From: Lentihominibacter hominis
GTDB taxonomy: Bacteria; Bacillota; Clostridia; Peptostreptococcales; Anaerovoracaceae
Reading direction: 5' to 3'
Assembly: GCF_014385065.1 (NCBI RefSeq)
Contig: NZ_JACRTA010000001.1
Span: forward strand, 558,001-622,000
DNA: 64,000 bases
Shown here: positions 1-9,381 of the stretch, piece by piece
Layout of the letters: each line of letters begins with the position of its first letter
Position numbering within the stretch: position 1 is the stretch's first letter
Made by a program: the position numbers and the translations under genes
The notes under the pieces: generated by a model
Databases searched by the model: none
Seen by the model: the letters and a program-made list of their open reading frames with translations, nothing else
What the model was told of the DNA's origin: nothing

Positions 1-101
1 TTCTGAGGAGCTCTCTTTGACTCCTTAAAAATACCCAAGTGACTTGGATCGATCTGAAGGGATCTGCATCTCTTCAAAATAGGATCTCTGTTTACTGCCA
101 T
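1..101 (-). CDS. rpsD: Ribosomal protein uS4, N-terminal fragment (cut by window edge)
   Basis: Only the first 33 codons are present, starting MAVNRDPILKRCRSLQ. This is a clostridial-style S4 N-terminus. A strong Shine-Dalgarno (GAGGGGAGG) lies 9 nt before the ATG. S4 is a primary 16S rRNA binder and commonly regulates the alpha operon translationally. The position directly after rpsK is the standard order rpsM-rpsK-rpsD-rpoA-rplQ, so the rest of the operon should continue outside the window. The identification rests on a short stretch plus context. Confidence 0.88.
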   Translation of the reverse strand, partial: MAVNRDPILKRCRSLQIDPSHLGIFKESKRAPQ

Positions 102-121
102 AATCGTTTTCCTCCCCTCTA

Positions 122-520
122 TTAGACTCTTCTGCGCTTAGGCGGTCTGCATCCATTGTGCGGTATCGGCGTGATATCTTTAATCATCGTGATTTCAAGA
201 CCTGCAGTCTGAAGAGCTCTAATAGCTGCTTCTCTGCCGGATCCAGGGCCTTTTACATAAACTTCTACTGTCTTTAACCCGTGCTCCATAGCTCCCTTTG
301 CAGCTTCTTCAGCAGCTGATTGCGCAGCAAACGGAGTTGACTTTCTTGAACCCTTGAAGCCCAGCGAACCTGCGCTCGACCATGAGAGGGCATTTCCTGC
401 CATATCAGTCAGGGTCACCAATGTATTGTTAAAGGTAGCCTGAATATGAGCCTGGCCTTTTTCAACATTTTTACGTTCTTTTCTTTTCTTTCTAACAGCC
501 TTTTTTACAGCTTTAGCCAT
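122..520 (-). CDS. rpsK: Ribosomal protein uS11
   Basis: The full-length protein has 132 residues. It has the lysine-rich N-terminus and the family core [18 protein letters not shown], and ends [15 protein letters not shown], the conserved S11 tail that contacts 16S rRNA at the platform and mRNA exit. It lies 15 nt downstream of rpsM and 20 nt upstream of rpsD. Nothing unusual was seen. Confidence 0.98.
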   Translation of the reverse strand: MAKAVKKAVRKKRKERKNVEKGQAHIQATFNNTLVTLTDMAGNALSWSSAGSLGFKGSRKSTPFAAQSAAEEAAKGAMEHGLKTVEVYVKGPGSGREAAIRALQTAGLEITMIKDITPIPHNGCRPPKRRRV

Positions 521-535
521 ATCAATCTACCTCCT

Positions 536-904
536 TTACTTCTTCTTTCTTCCTACAGTCTTTTTAGGACCTTTTCTTGTTCTGGCGTTTGTCTTGGTCT
601 TCTGACCCCTTACAGGGAGACCTCTTCTGTGTCTGATCCCTCTGTAACATCCGATCTCCATGAGTCTCTTGATGTTCATATTGACATCTCTTCTGAGATC
701 ACCTTCCACCATGTAATCGGATTCAATAACTTTTCTGATCTTACCGGCCTCATCTTCTGTGAGATCTTTTACCCTTGTGTCAGGGTTTATTCCGGTCTTT
801 TCTAAGATTGTTCTTGAAGTCGCCCAGCCTATACCGTAGATATAGGTGAGACCTGCTTCGATTCTTTTTTCGTTTGGTAAGTCTACACCGGCTATACGAG
901 CCAT
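536..904 (-). CDS. rpsM: Ribosomal protein uS13
   Basis: The protein has 122 residues. It begins [20 protein letters not shown] and ends with the basic tail [11 protein letters not shown], both typical of S13, which sits in the 30S head and touches the P-site tRNA and L5. GGAGG lies 8 nt before the ATG. Unlike most neighbours it is preceded by a long spacer after rpmJ, described separately. Confidence 0.98.
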   Translation of the reverse strand: MARIAGVDLPNEKRIEAGLTYIYGIGWATSRTILEKTGINPDTRVKDLTEDEAGKIRKVIESDYMVEGDLRRDVNMNIKRLMEIGCYRGIRHRRGLPVRGQKTKTNARTRKGPKKTVGRKKK

Positions 905-1135
905 ATTTTCCTCCTATTCCCATCTTCCGTCACGTATCCACACCGAAGACTTATGTCGGCGGTCGTAATATAAACGGGATGTTCTTTTATGTTACACATA
1001 TATTTATATGGAAAAAATATCTATGCTTATACATAAAATGTATACACAAACTATTTTTTCTATAAACCTTGTTTAGTTAAAAGCCACTGCCTTACAATCA
1101 GGCATTCTTTTAACCCGATAGAAATTCTTTTTCTT
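905..1135 (-). other. 231-nt spacer between rpmJ and rpsM with hairpin potential
   Basis: No plausible ORF was seen on either strand. Read on the minus strand, the first third contains a short hairpin (GCCT/AGGC). The middle is very AT-rich and holds a 7-bp inverted repeat TATACAT-N3-ATGTATA at 1029-1045. The last 60 nt become GC-rich and foldable just before the rpsM ribosome site. An internal promoter or a leader regulating the S13-S11-S4 segment is possible, but no clear -35/-10 pair could be assigned. Confidence 0.4.
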
Positions 1136-1484
<349 letters not shown>

Positions 1485-1500
1485 TTTTAACACCTCGCTT

Positions 1501-2253
1501 TTAGTCAGCCAAAGTGAGCAATTCAGGCTCACCATCGGTTATAACCACAGTATTCTCATAATGGGCTGACAGCTTACCGTCCAAAGTAACTACAGTCCAG
1601 TCATTAGAAAGAGTCCTGACATCATATCCGCCTTCGCATATCATAGGCTCGATAGCAAAGACCATACCTTTTGCAAGTCTCGGACCTCTCCCTGCTTTGC
1701 CGTAATTAGGAATCTGCGGTTCTTCATGCATATTCTGTCCCACGCCGTGTCCTACGAAATCCCGTATCACAGAAAATCCTTCGCTTTCTGCTTTAGTCTG
1801 GATTGCATGAGAAATATCTGACAGCCTGCAACCAACCTTGCAAAACTCAAGACCGGAAAAAAAACTGTCTCTCGTTGCATCTATGAGCTTCTGCGCGATA
1901 TCACTTATCTGGCCTACACCATACGTTCTCGCAGCATCGCTGACATATCCTTTATAAGTAGATCCTACATCTACGCTGACGATGTCGCCTTCTTTAATGA
2001 TTCTCTTCTTTTCAGGAATACCATGCACAACTTCATCGTTTATCGATACACATGCGCTGGCAGGAAATCCGCCATACCCTTTAAAGGTAGGTATCATTCC
2101 GTTTTTTCTTATAGTGTCTTCAACAAATTTGTCTATATCCGCGGTAGATATGCCGGGTCTGATGAAACTTTCAAGTTCTTTCAGAATAAATCCTGTCACC
2201 TTCCCCGACTCTCTCATCAAATCTACTTCCTGATCCGATTTAATAATAATCAT
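1501..2253 (-). CDS. map: Methionine aminopeptidase, type I
   Basis: The protein has 250 residues. It removes the initiator methionine from nascent proteins. The pita-bread metal ligands are visible: Asp in VSVDVGST and in VSDAARTYG, His in [12 protein letters not shown], and Glu in FAIEPMI and ENTVVITDG. There is no N-terminal zinc-finger or SH3 extension, so this is the short type Ia form. It begins 2 nt after the adk stop and precedes infA, the usual adk-map-infA arrangement. Confidence 0.97.
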   Translation of the reverse strand: MIIIKSDQEVDLMRESGKVTGFILKELESFIRPGISTADIDKFVEDTIRKNGMIPTFKGYGGFPASACVSINDEVVHGIPEKKRIIKEGDIVSVDVGSTYKGYVSDAARTYGVGQISDIAQKLIDATRDSFFSGLEFCKVGCRLSDISHAIQTKAESEGFSVIRDFVGHGVGQNMHEEPQIPNYGKAGRGPRLAKGMVFAIEPMICEGGYDVRTLSNDWTVVTLDGKLSAHYENTVVITDGEPELLTLAD

Positions 2254-2255
2254 GC

Positions 2256-2900
2256 TTACTCACCTAATATATCCACTATAGCATTGAATACGTTTTCCAG
2301 ACCTATCGTACCGTCTATATGTGATATGTTTCCGGCTTTTTCATAGTAATCTATGAGCGGTTTGGTTTCGTTATTATAAACTTCGATCCTGTTGGCAGCT
2401 GTCTCCTCATTGTCATCAGCTCTCTGAATAAGGGGTGCCCCGCACACATCGCAGATACCTTCAACTTTAGGAGGGATGTTCACAACATGGAAGGATGCTC
2501 CGCAAGTCTTGCAGACTCTTCTTCCTGTGAGCCTTATCATAAGCTCCTCTTTATTTACATCTATATCCAGAACATGATCTATCTTCTTGCCCTGTCCGGC
2601 AAGAAATTCATCAAGCTTTTCAGCTTGAAATACTGTTCTCGGGAATCCATCAAGAAGAAATCCGTCTTTGCAGTCATCCGCTTTGAGTCTGTCTGTAGCG
2701 ATCTCTACCACCAGTTCATCGGGAACCAATTCACCTTTATTCATATATTCCTGGGCTTTCTTGCCAAGTTCAGTACCTTCCTTGATATTAGCTCTGAAGA
2801 TATCACCTGTTGATATATGAGGAATATTGTATTTCTCGATTATCTTGGCTGCCTGGGTACCTTTTCCGGCTCCCGGAGGGCCTAATAATATTAAATTCAT
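2256..2900 (-). CDS. adk: Adenylate kinase with zinc-binding LID
   Basis: The protein has 214 residues and catalyses ATP + AMP = 2 ADP. The P-loop GPPGAGKGTQ lies at the N-terminus. The LID domain carries two CxxC pairs (CKTC and CDVC), the structural zinc site of Gram-positive enzymes. An upstream GTG at 2915 is in frame but forms part of the ribosome site itself. The ATG at 2900 sits 8 nt after GGAGG and gives the family length. The gene follows secY by 34 nt. Confidence 0.97.
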   Translation of the reverse strand: MNLILLGPPGAGKGTQAAKIIEKYNIPHISTGDIFRANIKEGTELGKKAQEYMNKGELVPDELVVEIATDRLKADDCKDGFLLDGFPRTVFQAEKLDEFLAGQGKKIDHVLDIDVNKEELMIRLTGRRVCKTCGASFHVVNIPPKVEGICDVCGAPLIQRADDNEETAANRIEVYNNETKPLIDYYEKAGNISHIDGTIGLENVFNAIVDILGE

Positions 2901-2934
2901 ACTTACTACCTCCACTAATTCTTTTAAGGAATAT

Positions 2935-4218
2935 TTATTTTAAGAAACCTTGATAGTTTCTCATTACCATCTGCTGCTCCAGCTGTTTCATAGTATCCAG
3001 AGCTACCCCTACCGCTATCAGAAGTGACGTTCCTCCAAAGTGGAAATTAAGTCCTCCCAACTGACTCACTACTGTAGGCAGGATAGCAACTGCTGCCAAG
3101 AACAATGCTCCTACAAAGGTAATTCTTGTCATAACTCTGTTTAAGTATTCAACCGTAGCCTTTCCCGGTCTTATACCAGGTATAAATCCTCCGTTTGCTT
3201 TCATATTCTGAGCTACTTCCAAAGGATTGAAAGTCACAGATGTATAGAAGTAAGTGAAGAAGATTATTAAAACTATGTTAAAAATCGCATATACCCAAAC
3301 ACCCGGTGTTCCTGTAGGAGAAAGCCATTTTTCAATCCAAGCCGCAGCACCGCTGTCACTGTCCATAAAGTACGTAATTGTAAGTGGAAATTGTAGGAAT
3401 GACATAGCGAATATTACGGGAATAACACCTGCCTGATTTACCTTAAGCGGAATATGAGTGGCCTGCCCCCCATACATCTTTCTTCCCACAACTCTCTTAG
3501 CATACTGAACCGGGATTCTTCTCTGACCTTGCTGAACTTCTATGATGCCTACGATTACCAGAACGCAGAACAGCACGAATATTATCAGTGTAACGATACT
3601 CATGCTGCCATCCTGTAACTTTACCCATATTTCTTGGATAGCAGCAGGCAGTCTTGAAACTATTCCTGCGAATATTATCAACGATATACCGTTTCCGATA
3701 CCGTATTCGTTTATTTGCTCACCCAACCACATCAGGAATGATGTTCCTGCTGTAAGCACCAGAACTATCACGGCTACCGAAAAGACGTCGGTGCTGATAA
3801 GAGCCTGTCTGAAGAGCCCTATCGAAACACCTATCGCCTGTATGATCGCCAGAACAACCGTAAGATAACGAGTATACTGAGCAATTTTTTTTCTTCCTTC
3901 GGTTCCCTCTTTTGCCAATCTTTCCAGTGAAGGGACGGCTATTGTCAAAAGCTGAAGAATGATGGAGGCCGTAATATATGGCGTGATACTTAACGCAAAT
4001 ATAGTAAAGTTACTGAATGCGCCTCCCGAGAACAGATTAAACAGAGCAAAAAGTCCTGTTTCGCTATCAAAGGTTTGGGCAAGAATCTCTCTGTCAATTC
4101 CCGGAACGGGGATCTGGGAGCCTATTCTGAAAATCAACAGCATAACAAGCGTAAATATGATTTTCTTCCTGATATCAGGAATATTCCAAGCTTTAGCGAC
4201 TGTTCTGATCATCTCCAT
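2935..4218 (-). CDS. secY: Preprotein translocase subunit SecY
   Basis: The protein has 427 residues with about ten hydrophobic segments. It forms the SecYEG channel for export and insertion of proteins. It begins MIRTVAKAWNIPDIRKKIIF, has RIGSQIPVPGID after TM1 and the cytoplasmic loop GQRRIPVQYAKR, and ends QLEQQMVMRNYQGFLK, all family hallmarks. Its ATG overlaps the rplO stop (TAATG), implying translational coupling. Confidence 0.97.
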   Translation of the reverse strand: MEMIRTVAKAWNIPDIRKKIIFTLVMLLIFRIGSQIPVPGIDREILAQTFDSETGLFALFNLFSGGAFSNFTIFALSITPYITASIILQLLTIAVPSLERLAKEGTEGRKKIAQYTRYLTVVLAIIQAIGVSIGLFRQALISTDVFSVAVIVLVLTAGTSFLMWLGEQINEYGIGNGISLIIFAGIVSRLPAAIQEIWVKLQDGSMSIVTLIIFVLFCVLVIVGIIEVQQGQRRIPVQYAKRVVGRKMYGGQATHIPLKVNQAGVIPVIFAMSFLQFPLTITYFMDSDSGAAAWIEKWLSPTGTPGVWVYAIFNIVLIIFFTYFYTSVTFNPLEVAQNMKANGGFIPGIRPGKATVEYLNRVMTRITFVGALFLAAVAILPTVVSQLGGLNFHFGGTSLLIAVGVALDTMKQLEQQMVMRNYQGFLK

Positions 4219-4658
4219 TAGATCACCTCTGCCTTTCCTCCGGCAGCTTCTATTTTCTCTACTGCAGTCTTGCTGAACTTATGAGCCTGAACAGTAAAGT
4301 TCTTCTCGATAGTTCCATTTCCTAAAATCTTTATTCCGTCTTTAACCTGCTTAACTATGCCGGCTTCTGCCAGAAGCTGCGGTGTGATTACCGTTCCCGC
4401 ATCAAATCTATTGAGATCCTCAACGTTCAAAGCAGTGTATTCTGTTCTCCAGATATTAGTAAATCCTCTCTTTGGAATTCTTCTGTAAAGAGGCATCTGT
4501 CCGCCTTCAAAGCCAGGTCTTACACCGCCTCCGCTTCTTGAGTTCTGTCCGTTCATACCTCTTCCGGCAGTAGTTCCCTGACCTGTCGCTGTACCACGGC
4601 CTTTTCTCTTAGGTGCCTTAGTAGCACCAGGAACAGCTTTTAATTCATGAAGTTTCAT
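4218..4658 (-). CDS. rplO: Ribosomal protein uL15
   Basis: The protein has 146 residues from [20 protein letters not shown]. The glycine/arginine-rich N-terminal arm ([19 protein letters not shown]) and the [18 protein letters not shown] segment are diagnostic. A GTG four codons upstream lies within the ribosome site AGGAGGTGA, so the ATG was preferred. The stop codon is shared with the secY start. Confidence 0.97.
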   Translation of the reverse strand: MKLHELKAVPGATKAPKRKGRGTATGQGTTAGRGMNGQNSRSGGGVRPGFEGGQMPLYRRIPKRGFTNIWRTEYTALNVEDLNRFDAGTVITPQLLAEAGIVKQVKDGIKILGNGTIEKNFTVQAHKFSKTAVEKIEAAGGKAEVI

Positions 4659-4678
4659 TCTATCCGTCACCTCCTATC

Positions 4679-4861
4679 CTATAGTTCTTCTACAGTCAAA
4701 AGATGCGGTACTTTGTTTATCGCTCCTCTTGTTACAGGGGAGTCAACAAGTTCTACTGACTGGTGCATCTTCTTAAGTCCCAACGCTTCTACAACTTTTT
4801 TCTGCTTTGGGGAAGCGCCAATAACACTTTTTGTCAATGTGATCTTAATCATCTTTGCCAT
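4679..4861 (-). CDS. rpmD: Ribosomal protein uL30
   Basis: The protein has 60 residues ([20 protein letters not shown]), the short bacterial form. [20 protein letters not shown] is the conserved helix-strand that contacts 23S rRNA. It lies 15 nt after rpsE and 20 nt before rplO. Confidence 0.95.
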   Translation of the reverse strand: MAKMIKITLTKSVIGASPKQKKVVEALGLKKMHQSVELVDSPVTRGAINKVPHLLTVEEL

Positions 4862-4876
4862 TGTTTCTTCCTCCCT

Positions 4877-5380
4877 CTATCCTAAAATCTCTTCCTTAGT
4901 CTTTCCTCTTTTAGCTGCGACTTCTTCCAAAGTCATAAGGCTCTTAAGTCCGACTAATGTTGCATAAGCCATGTTTCCGGTATTATTGGAGCCGATGGAC
5001 TTAGCTCTTATATCCTTAATACCCGCCGCTTCTAAAACAGTACGAACCGATGAACCCGCAATTACTCCGGTACCCGGAGCAGCCGGCATCAGCAGCACTT
5101 TTCCAGCGCCGAAAATACCAAGATTTCTGTGAGGAATCGTAGTTCCTACTGTAGAAACCGATATAATGTTCTTCTTTGCATCTTCTGTAGCTTTCCTTAC
5201 TGCTTCAGGAATCTCCTGAGCCTTACCGAGACCAACTCCTACGTGTCCGTCTCCGTCACCTACTACTACTGTAACACTGAATCGCATGTTTCTTCCGCCC
5301 TTAACGGTTTTGGCAACACGTCTTATGCTTACGATAGTTTCGTTTAAGTCCAGCTTTGATACATCTATAGTATTTCGCAT
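4877..5380 (-). CDS. rpsE: Ribosomal protein uS5
   Basis: The protein has 167 residues. The N-terminal double-stranded RNA-binding part ([22 protein letters not shown], with [17 protein letters not shown]) and the C-terminal [18 protein letters not shown] are characteristic. S5 lines the mRNA entry channel and contributes to decoding accuracy. It is spaced 15 nt from both rplR and rpmD. Confidence 0.97.
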   Translation of the reverse strand: MRNTIDVSKLDLNETIVSIRRVAKTVKGGRNMRFSVTVVVGDGDGHVGVGLGKAQEIPEAVRKATEDAKKNIISVSTVGTTIPHRNLGIFGAGKVLLMPAAPGTGVIAGSSVRTVLEAAGIKDIRAKSIGSNNTGNMAYATLVGLKSLMTLEEVAAKRGKTKEEILG

Positions 5381-5395
5381 TCAACTTACCTCCTG

Positions 5396-5761
5396 TTAGA
5401 ACTTCAAACCTGCTTCACGAGCACCGTCAGCCAGTTCCTTAACTCTTCCGTGATAAAGGAATCCGCCTCTGTCAAAGGTAACTTCTTCTATACCTTTAGC
5501 AAGTGCTCTCTTTGCAATAGCTTCTCCTACTGCTTTTGCAGCATCTTTGTTACCGCCGTATCCGATTGCGGACTTTAATTCCTTGTCGACAGTCGATGCT
5601 GAAGCAAGTGTAACTCCGTTTACATCGTCGATAACCTGAACGGAAATATTCTTACTACTTCTGAAAACGCAAAGTCTAGGCTTCTCAGGAGTTCCATAAA
5701 CGTTTTTTCTAATTCTCTGATGTCTGGCGACACGCTTATCATTTCTGCTTTCTTTAGCCAT
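5396..5761 (-). CDS. rplR: Ribosomal protein uL18
   Basis: The protein has 121 residues. It binds 5S rRNA with L5 in the central protuberance. The motifs [34 protein letters not shown] and the ending [20 protein letters not shown] match the family. It lies 18 nt downstream of rplF. Confidence 0.97.
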   Translation of the reverse strand: MAKESRNDKRVARHQRIRKNVYGTPEKPRLCVFRSSKNISVQVIDDVNGVTLASASTVDKELKSAIGYGGNKDAAKAVGEAIAKRALAKGIEEVTFDRGGFLYHGRVKELADGAREAGLKF

Positions 5762-5779
5762 TTTATTTTACTCCTTTCT

Positions 5780-6325
5780 TTATGATGAAGCCCCGGTCTT
5801 ACCTTCTTTTCTGCGGATATATTCGTCTTCGTATCTGATACCTTTAGCTTTGTAAGGTTCAGGTATTCTCCAAGCTCTGATATTCGCAGCATAGTTTCCG
5901 ACCTTCGCTTTGTCTATACCTTTAACGATAATAGTTGTAGCATCCGGCGCCTCTGTTGTGATCCCGTCAGGATCCTCCATCTCTACAGGATGTGAGTAAC
6001 CGAGATTCATAACCAGCTTCTTTCCCTTTTTCTCAGCTTTATAACCAACGCCCACAAGCTGAAGTTTCTTTTCATAACCTTCAGTAACGCCGATCACCAT
6101 ATTGCTTATAAGGGCTCTTGCCAGACCGTGCTGAGCTCTTCTCTCAGCATCGTCACCTGTTCTTGATACTGTAACTACATTGTCTTTATTTTCTATAGTT
6201 AATAATTCGCTGACCTTTTCCTGCAATTCGCCTTTAGGGCCTTTCACCGTAACGACATTTTTATCGTCTACTTTGACCTCTACGCCGGCAGGAAGATTGA
6301 TGGGTTTTTTACCTATTCTTGACAT
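5780..6325 (-). CDS. rplF: Ribosomal protein uL6
   Basis: The protein has 181 residues built from the two duplicated L6 halves. [19 protein letters not shown] is the N-terminal signature, and [21 protein letters not shown] near the end is the conserved rRNA-binding tail near the factor-binding site of 50S. It follows rpsH by 12 nt. Confidence 0.98.
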   Translation of the reverse strand: MSRIGKKPINLPAGVEVKVDDKNVVTVKGPKGELQEKVSELLTIENKDNVVTVSRTGDDAERRAQHGLARALISNMVIGVTEGYEKKLQLVGVGYKAEKKGKKLVMNLGYSHPVEMEDPDGITTEAPDATTIIVKGIDKAKVGNYAANIRAWRIPEPYKAKGIRYEDEYIRRKEGKTGASS

Positions 6326-6337
6326 TTTTATTTCCTC

Positions 6338-6736
6338 CTACCATACATAACAAATTACTTCTCCGCCGATTCCAAGTTTTCTTGCTTCTTTATCGCTGAT
6401 AACACCCTTTGAAGTGGAGATTACTGCGATGCCTAAGCCTCCTAAAACTCTTGGGATTTCATTAGCCTTAGCATATGACTTAAGACCCGGCTTTGAAATC
6501 TTTCTTATTCCGCTTATAACCTTTTCTTTATTAGGACCATACTTCATTGTAACTGTTATAACACCCTGCTTATTATCTTCAGCTACAGCAAAATCCTCGA
6601 TATATCCTTCTTCCTTCAATATCCCAGCTATTGCCTTCTTCATCTTTGACGCCGGGATATCAACTGTCTTATGACCTGCAGTATTTGCATTCCTGATTCT
6701 CGTCAGCATATCTGCAATAGGATCTGTCATTGTCAT
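6338..6736 (-). CDS. rpsH: Ribosomal protein uS8
   Basis: The protein has 132 residues. [14 protein letters not shown] at the N-terminus and the C-terminal [26 protein letters not shown] are diagnostic. S8 binds helix 21 of 16S rRNA and, in E. coli, represses the spc operon mRNA. The first of two close ATGs (MTMTDP) has the better spacing, 9 nt after GGAG. It is preceded by a structured spacer after rpsN. Confidence 0.97.
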   Translation of the reverse strand: MTMTDPIADMLTRIRNANTAGHKTVDIPASKMKKAIAGILKEEGYIEDFAVAEDNKQGVITVTMKYGPNKEKVISGIRKISKPGLKSYAKANEIPRVLGGLGIAVISTSKGVISDKEARKLGIGGEVICYVW

Positions 6737-6904
6737 TATTCTGTTCTCCTTCCTCCGTTAGTATTGCAGCACTTGTCCTCACGATTGCTCCTAAGAGCAG
6801 AGTGATGGAATGTGCGCCGTCATATGTCGCAGCGCTTCAGCGCGTGGCGACCAACGACGTCTCGTAAACCGCAACTTTACGGATAGTAGTTTTAACTTAT
6901 ATTT
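6737..6904 (-). other. Structured 168-nt spacer between rpsN and rpsH
   Basis: No ORF of note. It is more GC-rich than the flanking genes and contains three independent hairpins. CGTAAA-N7-TTTACG lies at 6863-6881. A composite stem GTCGC/GCGAC enclosing GCGC-TGAA-GCGC lies at 6826-6851. TGCTC-N4-GAGCA lies at 6786-6799. None is followed by a U-run, so they are not intrinsic terminators. A ribosomal-protein binding site is a reasonable inference, since the spc operon is autoregulated by S8 in E. coli. Confidence 0.5.
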
Positions 6905-7090
6905 TTACCAGCTTGCCTTTTTAACACCAGGGATCTCACCCTTATAAGCAAGCTCTCTGAAGCAAATACGGCAAATACCATATTTTCTCAGCACTGAATG
7001 TGGTCTTCCGCATATTCTGCATCTTGAATACGCACGTGTTGAAAACTTAGGTTTTCTCTGCTGCTTCACTTTGAGAGATGTTTTAGCCAT
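6905..7090 (-). CDS. rpsN: Ribosomal protein uS14, zinc type (type Z)
   Basis: The protein has 61 residues. The pairs CRIC and CRIC (in [11 protein letters not shown] and [10 protein letters not shown]) form the zinc knuckle of the short, C+ S14. The ending [11 protein letters not shown] is invariant in the family. In Bacillota with a zinc-free backup S14 the type Z form is the housekeeping copy. Both flanking spacers are longer than elsewhere in this operon. Confidence 0.98.
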   Translation of the reverse strand: MAKTSLKVKQQRKPKFSTRAYSRCRICGRPHSVLRKYGICRICFRELAYKGEIPGVKKASW

Positions 7091-7180
7091 TCTTTCCCTC
7101 CTATTATAATTTTCGAGCGTAGTCGAGGAAATTTCAAAGAAATTTACCTCACGGCAACTCCGTTATCAATGGTAATTTCT
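7091..7180 (-). other. 90-nt spacer between rplE and rpsN with two mutually exclusive stems
   Basis: Read on the minus strand, an early segment AAAGAAATTACC is complementary, with one bulged T, to a later GGTAAATTTCTTT. That later segment can instead form a local hairpin with GAAATTTCCTC just downstream. The two pairings exclude each other, and the second ends just before the rpsN ribosome site. This could gate rpsN translation; no ligand or protein can be named. Confidence 0.4.
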
Positions 7181-7720
7181 TTACTTTTCAAACGGCAAAC
7201 CAAGTCCTGCCAGCAATGCTGCTGCTTCTTCATCAGTATCAGCCGTTGTAGTGAATACGATGTTCATTCCTTTTATGGTATCAACCTTATCATAGTTGAT
7301 CTCAGGGAATATCAGCTGTTCCTTGATACCCATTGAGTAATTTCCTCTTCCGTCAAATGAATTCTTGCTTACTCCTTTGAAGTCTCTTACTCTCGGAAGA
7401 GCGATGTTGAAAAGCTTGTCGATGAAGGTATACATGTTTTCGCCTCTTAAAGTAACTTTGGCGCCTACAGGCATTCCCTGTCTTACTTTAAAGTTTGCGA
7501 TAGACTTTCTCGCCCTTGTTACCACAGGTCTCTGGCCTGCTATCAGACTGATCTCCTCAACGGCACTCTCCAATATCTTGGCGTTTTCCTTAGCTTCACC
7601 AAGTCCCATGTTGATAGTAACCTTTTCAAGCTTAGGTACTTCCATTACGTTGTCATATTTAAACTGTTCCATCAATGCCGGGAACACGTCGTTTTTATAA
7701 GATTCCTTTAATCTTGCCAA
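7181..7720 (-). CDS. rplE: Ribosomal protein uL5
   Basis: The protein has 179 residues. [45 protein letters not shown] and [19 protein letters not shown] are the conserved blocks of L5, which binds 5S rRNA and contacts P-site tRNA and S13. It lies 17 nt after rplX. Confidence 0.98.
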   Translation of the reverse strand: MARLKESYKNDVFPALMEQFKYDNVMEVPKLEKVTINMGLGEAKENAKILESAVEEISLIAGQRPVVTRARKSIANFKVRQGMPVGAKVTLRGENMYTFIDKLFNIALPRVRDFKGVSKNSFDGRGNYSMGIKEQLIFPEINYDKVDTIKGMNIVFTTTADTDEEAAALLAGLGLPFEK

Positions 7721-7737
7721 AATCGTCTCCTCCTTTC

Positions 7738-8043
7738 TTAGTCTATTACGGCTCCGGTCTTTTTAGCTATTCTGACCTTCTTACCGTCTTCTGCTTTATA
7801 GCCGACTCTGCTCGGCTGTTTTGCTTTCGTATCGTAGTACATAACGTTCGAAACATCAATCGGCCCTTCCTGATGCTTTATCTCAGCAGCTTCTTTCTGA
7901 GTCTGCTTCTGATGTTTTGTCTGAACATTAACACCTTCTACTATTACTTTGCCCTCTTTAGGCATAGCTTTCAATACTTTACCGATTGTACCTTTATCTT
8001 TACCGGCAAGCACGATTACTGTGTCATCCTTCTTAATTCGCAT
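7738..8043 (-). CDS. rplX: Ribosomal protein uL24
   Basis: The protein has 101 residues from [18 protein letters not shown], an N-terminal KOW motif that initiates 50S assembly. A GTG three codons upstream is embedded in the AGGAGGTG ribosome site, so the ATG 8 nt after GGAGG was chosen. [20 protein letters not shown] is the conserved C-terminal part. Confidence 0.96.
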   Translation of the reverse strand: MRIKKDDTVIVLAGKDKGTIGKVLKAMPKEGKVIVEGVNVQTKHQKQTQKEAAEIKHQEGPIDVSNVMYYDTKAKQPSRVGYKAEDGKKVRIAKKTGAVID

Positions 8044-8055
8044 CTCGTACACCTC

Positions 8056-8424
8056 CTATAATACTTCCGGTGCCAAGGACACTATCTTCATGAAGCCCTT
8101 CTCTCTCAGCTCTCTTGCTACAGGGCCGAAAATACGGGTTCCAACCGGTTGTAAATCTTCCTTTATAATTACTGCTGCATTCTGGTCAAACTTCACATAG
8201 CTGCCGTCTGCTCTTCTGGCACCATGCTTCGTTCTTACAACAACGGCTCTGACTACTTCGCCTTTCTTTACAACTCCACCCGGTGTCGCATCCTTCACTG
8301 CGCAAACGATCACATCACCGATATTGGCATACTGACGGCTTGTTCCGCCTAAAATACGTATACATAAAAGTTCTTTAGCGCCGGAGTTGTCAGCAACCTT
8401 TAATCTTGTTTCAGTCTGAATCAT
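8056..8424 (-). CDS. rplN: Ribosomal protein uL14
   Basis: The protein has 122 residues. [19 protein letters not shown] and the ending [16 protein letters not shown] are near-universal in L14, which sits at the subunit interface near the sarcin-ricin loop and contacts L19. It follows rpsQ by 15 nt. Confidence 0.98.
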   Translation of the reverse strand: MIQTETRLKVADNSGAKELLCIRILGGTSRQYANIGDVIVCAVKDATPGGVVKKGEVVRAVVVRTKHGARRADGSYVKFDQNAAVIIKEDLQPVGTRIFGPVARELREKGFMKIVSLAPEVL

Positions 8425-8439
8425 TGTTAGGCGCCTCCT

Positions 8440-8700
8440 TTACTTCACTTTCTCAACAATATTAACAAGTCTCCATCTCTTATCTTTGGACAGAGGTCTT
8501 GTTTCCATAATTCTAACTTTATCACCGATCTGGCATTCATTGTTCTCGTCGTGAGCCTTGACCTTCTTAGTTCTCTTTACAGCCTTTCCGTAAAGGGAAT
8601 GTCTTACGAAGTCTTCAACGGCTACGACAATTGTCTTATCCATCTTGTCGCTTACAACCATGCCAACTCTTGTCTTTCTTCTGTTTCTTTCAACTGCCAT
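8440..8700 (-). CDS. rpsQ: Ribosomal protein uS17
   Basis: The protein has 86 residues with an OB-fold. [19 protein letters not shown] and the ending [18 protein letters not shown] are family signatures. It is a primary 16S rRNA binder. It lies 18 nt downstream of rpmC. Confidence 0.97.
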   Translation of the reverse strand: MAVERNRRKTRVGMVVSDKMDKTIVVAVEDFVRHSLYGKAVKRTKKVKAHDENNECQIGDKVRIMETRPLSKDKRWRLVNIVEKVK

Positions 8701-8718
8701 AATACATCCTCCTTTCCG

Positions 8719-8922
8719 TTATCCTTGAGCCTTTGCAAGTTCTTTTTCTCTGATAATGGTCTTAACTCTGGCGATATCTCTCTTTGTTTCACGCATTTTT
8801 ATCGGATTTTCGAGCTGACCTGTAACGTGCTGGAATCTGAGATTAAAAAGATCTTTTTTCATCTTTGTTAACTCTGCATTCAGTTCCGCTTCTGACATTT
8901 CTCTGATTTTCTTCAATTCCAT
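8719..8922 (-). CDS. rpmC: Ribosomal protein uL29
   Basis: The protein has 67 residues forming a helical hairpin: [18 protein letters not shown], then LFNLRFQHVTGQLENP and KRDIARVKTIIREKE. It lies at the exit tunnel rim beside L23, near the trigger factor and SRP site. Its ATG overlaps the rplP stop (TAATG). Confidence 0.97.
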   Translation of the reverse strand: MELKKIREMSEAELNAELTKMKKDLFNLRFQHVTGQLENPIKMRETKRDIARVKTIIREKELAKAQG

Positions 8923-9356
8923 TATGCTTCACCACCCTTTGCTAATTCCTGGCCTTTGATGGCAAATTTACACTTAACCGGCAGTTTGTGTGCTGCAAGT
9001 CTCATCGCTTCTCTTGCCTGATCCTCTGTAACACCTTCGATCTCAAACATAACTCTGCCTGGTTTTACTACTGCTACCCAATACTCAGGAGCACCTTTAC
9101 CGGAACCCATACGTACTTCTGCAGGTTTCTTAGTCACTGGTTTATGAGGGAAGATTTTGATGTAAACCTTACCACCTCTCTTAACAGATCTGGTCATAGC
9201 TATTCTGGCTGCTTCTATCTGATTTGAAGTTATCCATCCACATTCCGTTGCGGCAAGACCATAATCACCATAAGTGACAGTATTGCCTTTTGTAGCCTTG
9301 CCTTTCATTCTGCCTCTGTGGACTCTTCTACGTTTAACGCGCTTTGGCATTAACAT
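8922..9356 (-). CDS. rplP: Ribosomal protein uL16
   Basis: The protein has 144 residues. [40 protein letters not shown] and [19 protein letters not shown] are diagnostic. L16 organises the A-site tRNA elbow region. The start MLMPKR is placed 8 nt after GGAGG; the third codon is also ATG and is the start used in some relatives. Confidence 0.97.
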   Translation of the reverse strand: MLMPKRVKRRRVHRGRMKGKATKGNTVTYGDYGLAATECGWITSNQIEAARIAMTRSVKRGGKVYIKIFPHKPVTKKPAEVRMGSGKGAPEYWVAVVKPGRVMFEIEGVTEDQAREAMRLAAHKLPVKCKFAIKGQELAKGGEA

Positions 9357-9381
9357 GACGACGTCCTCCTTTCACTAATGT

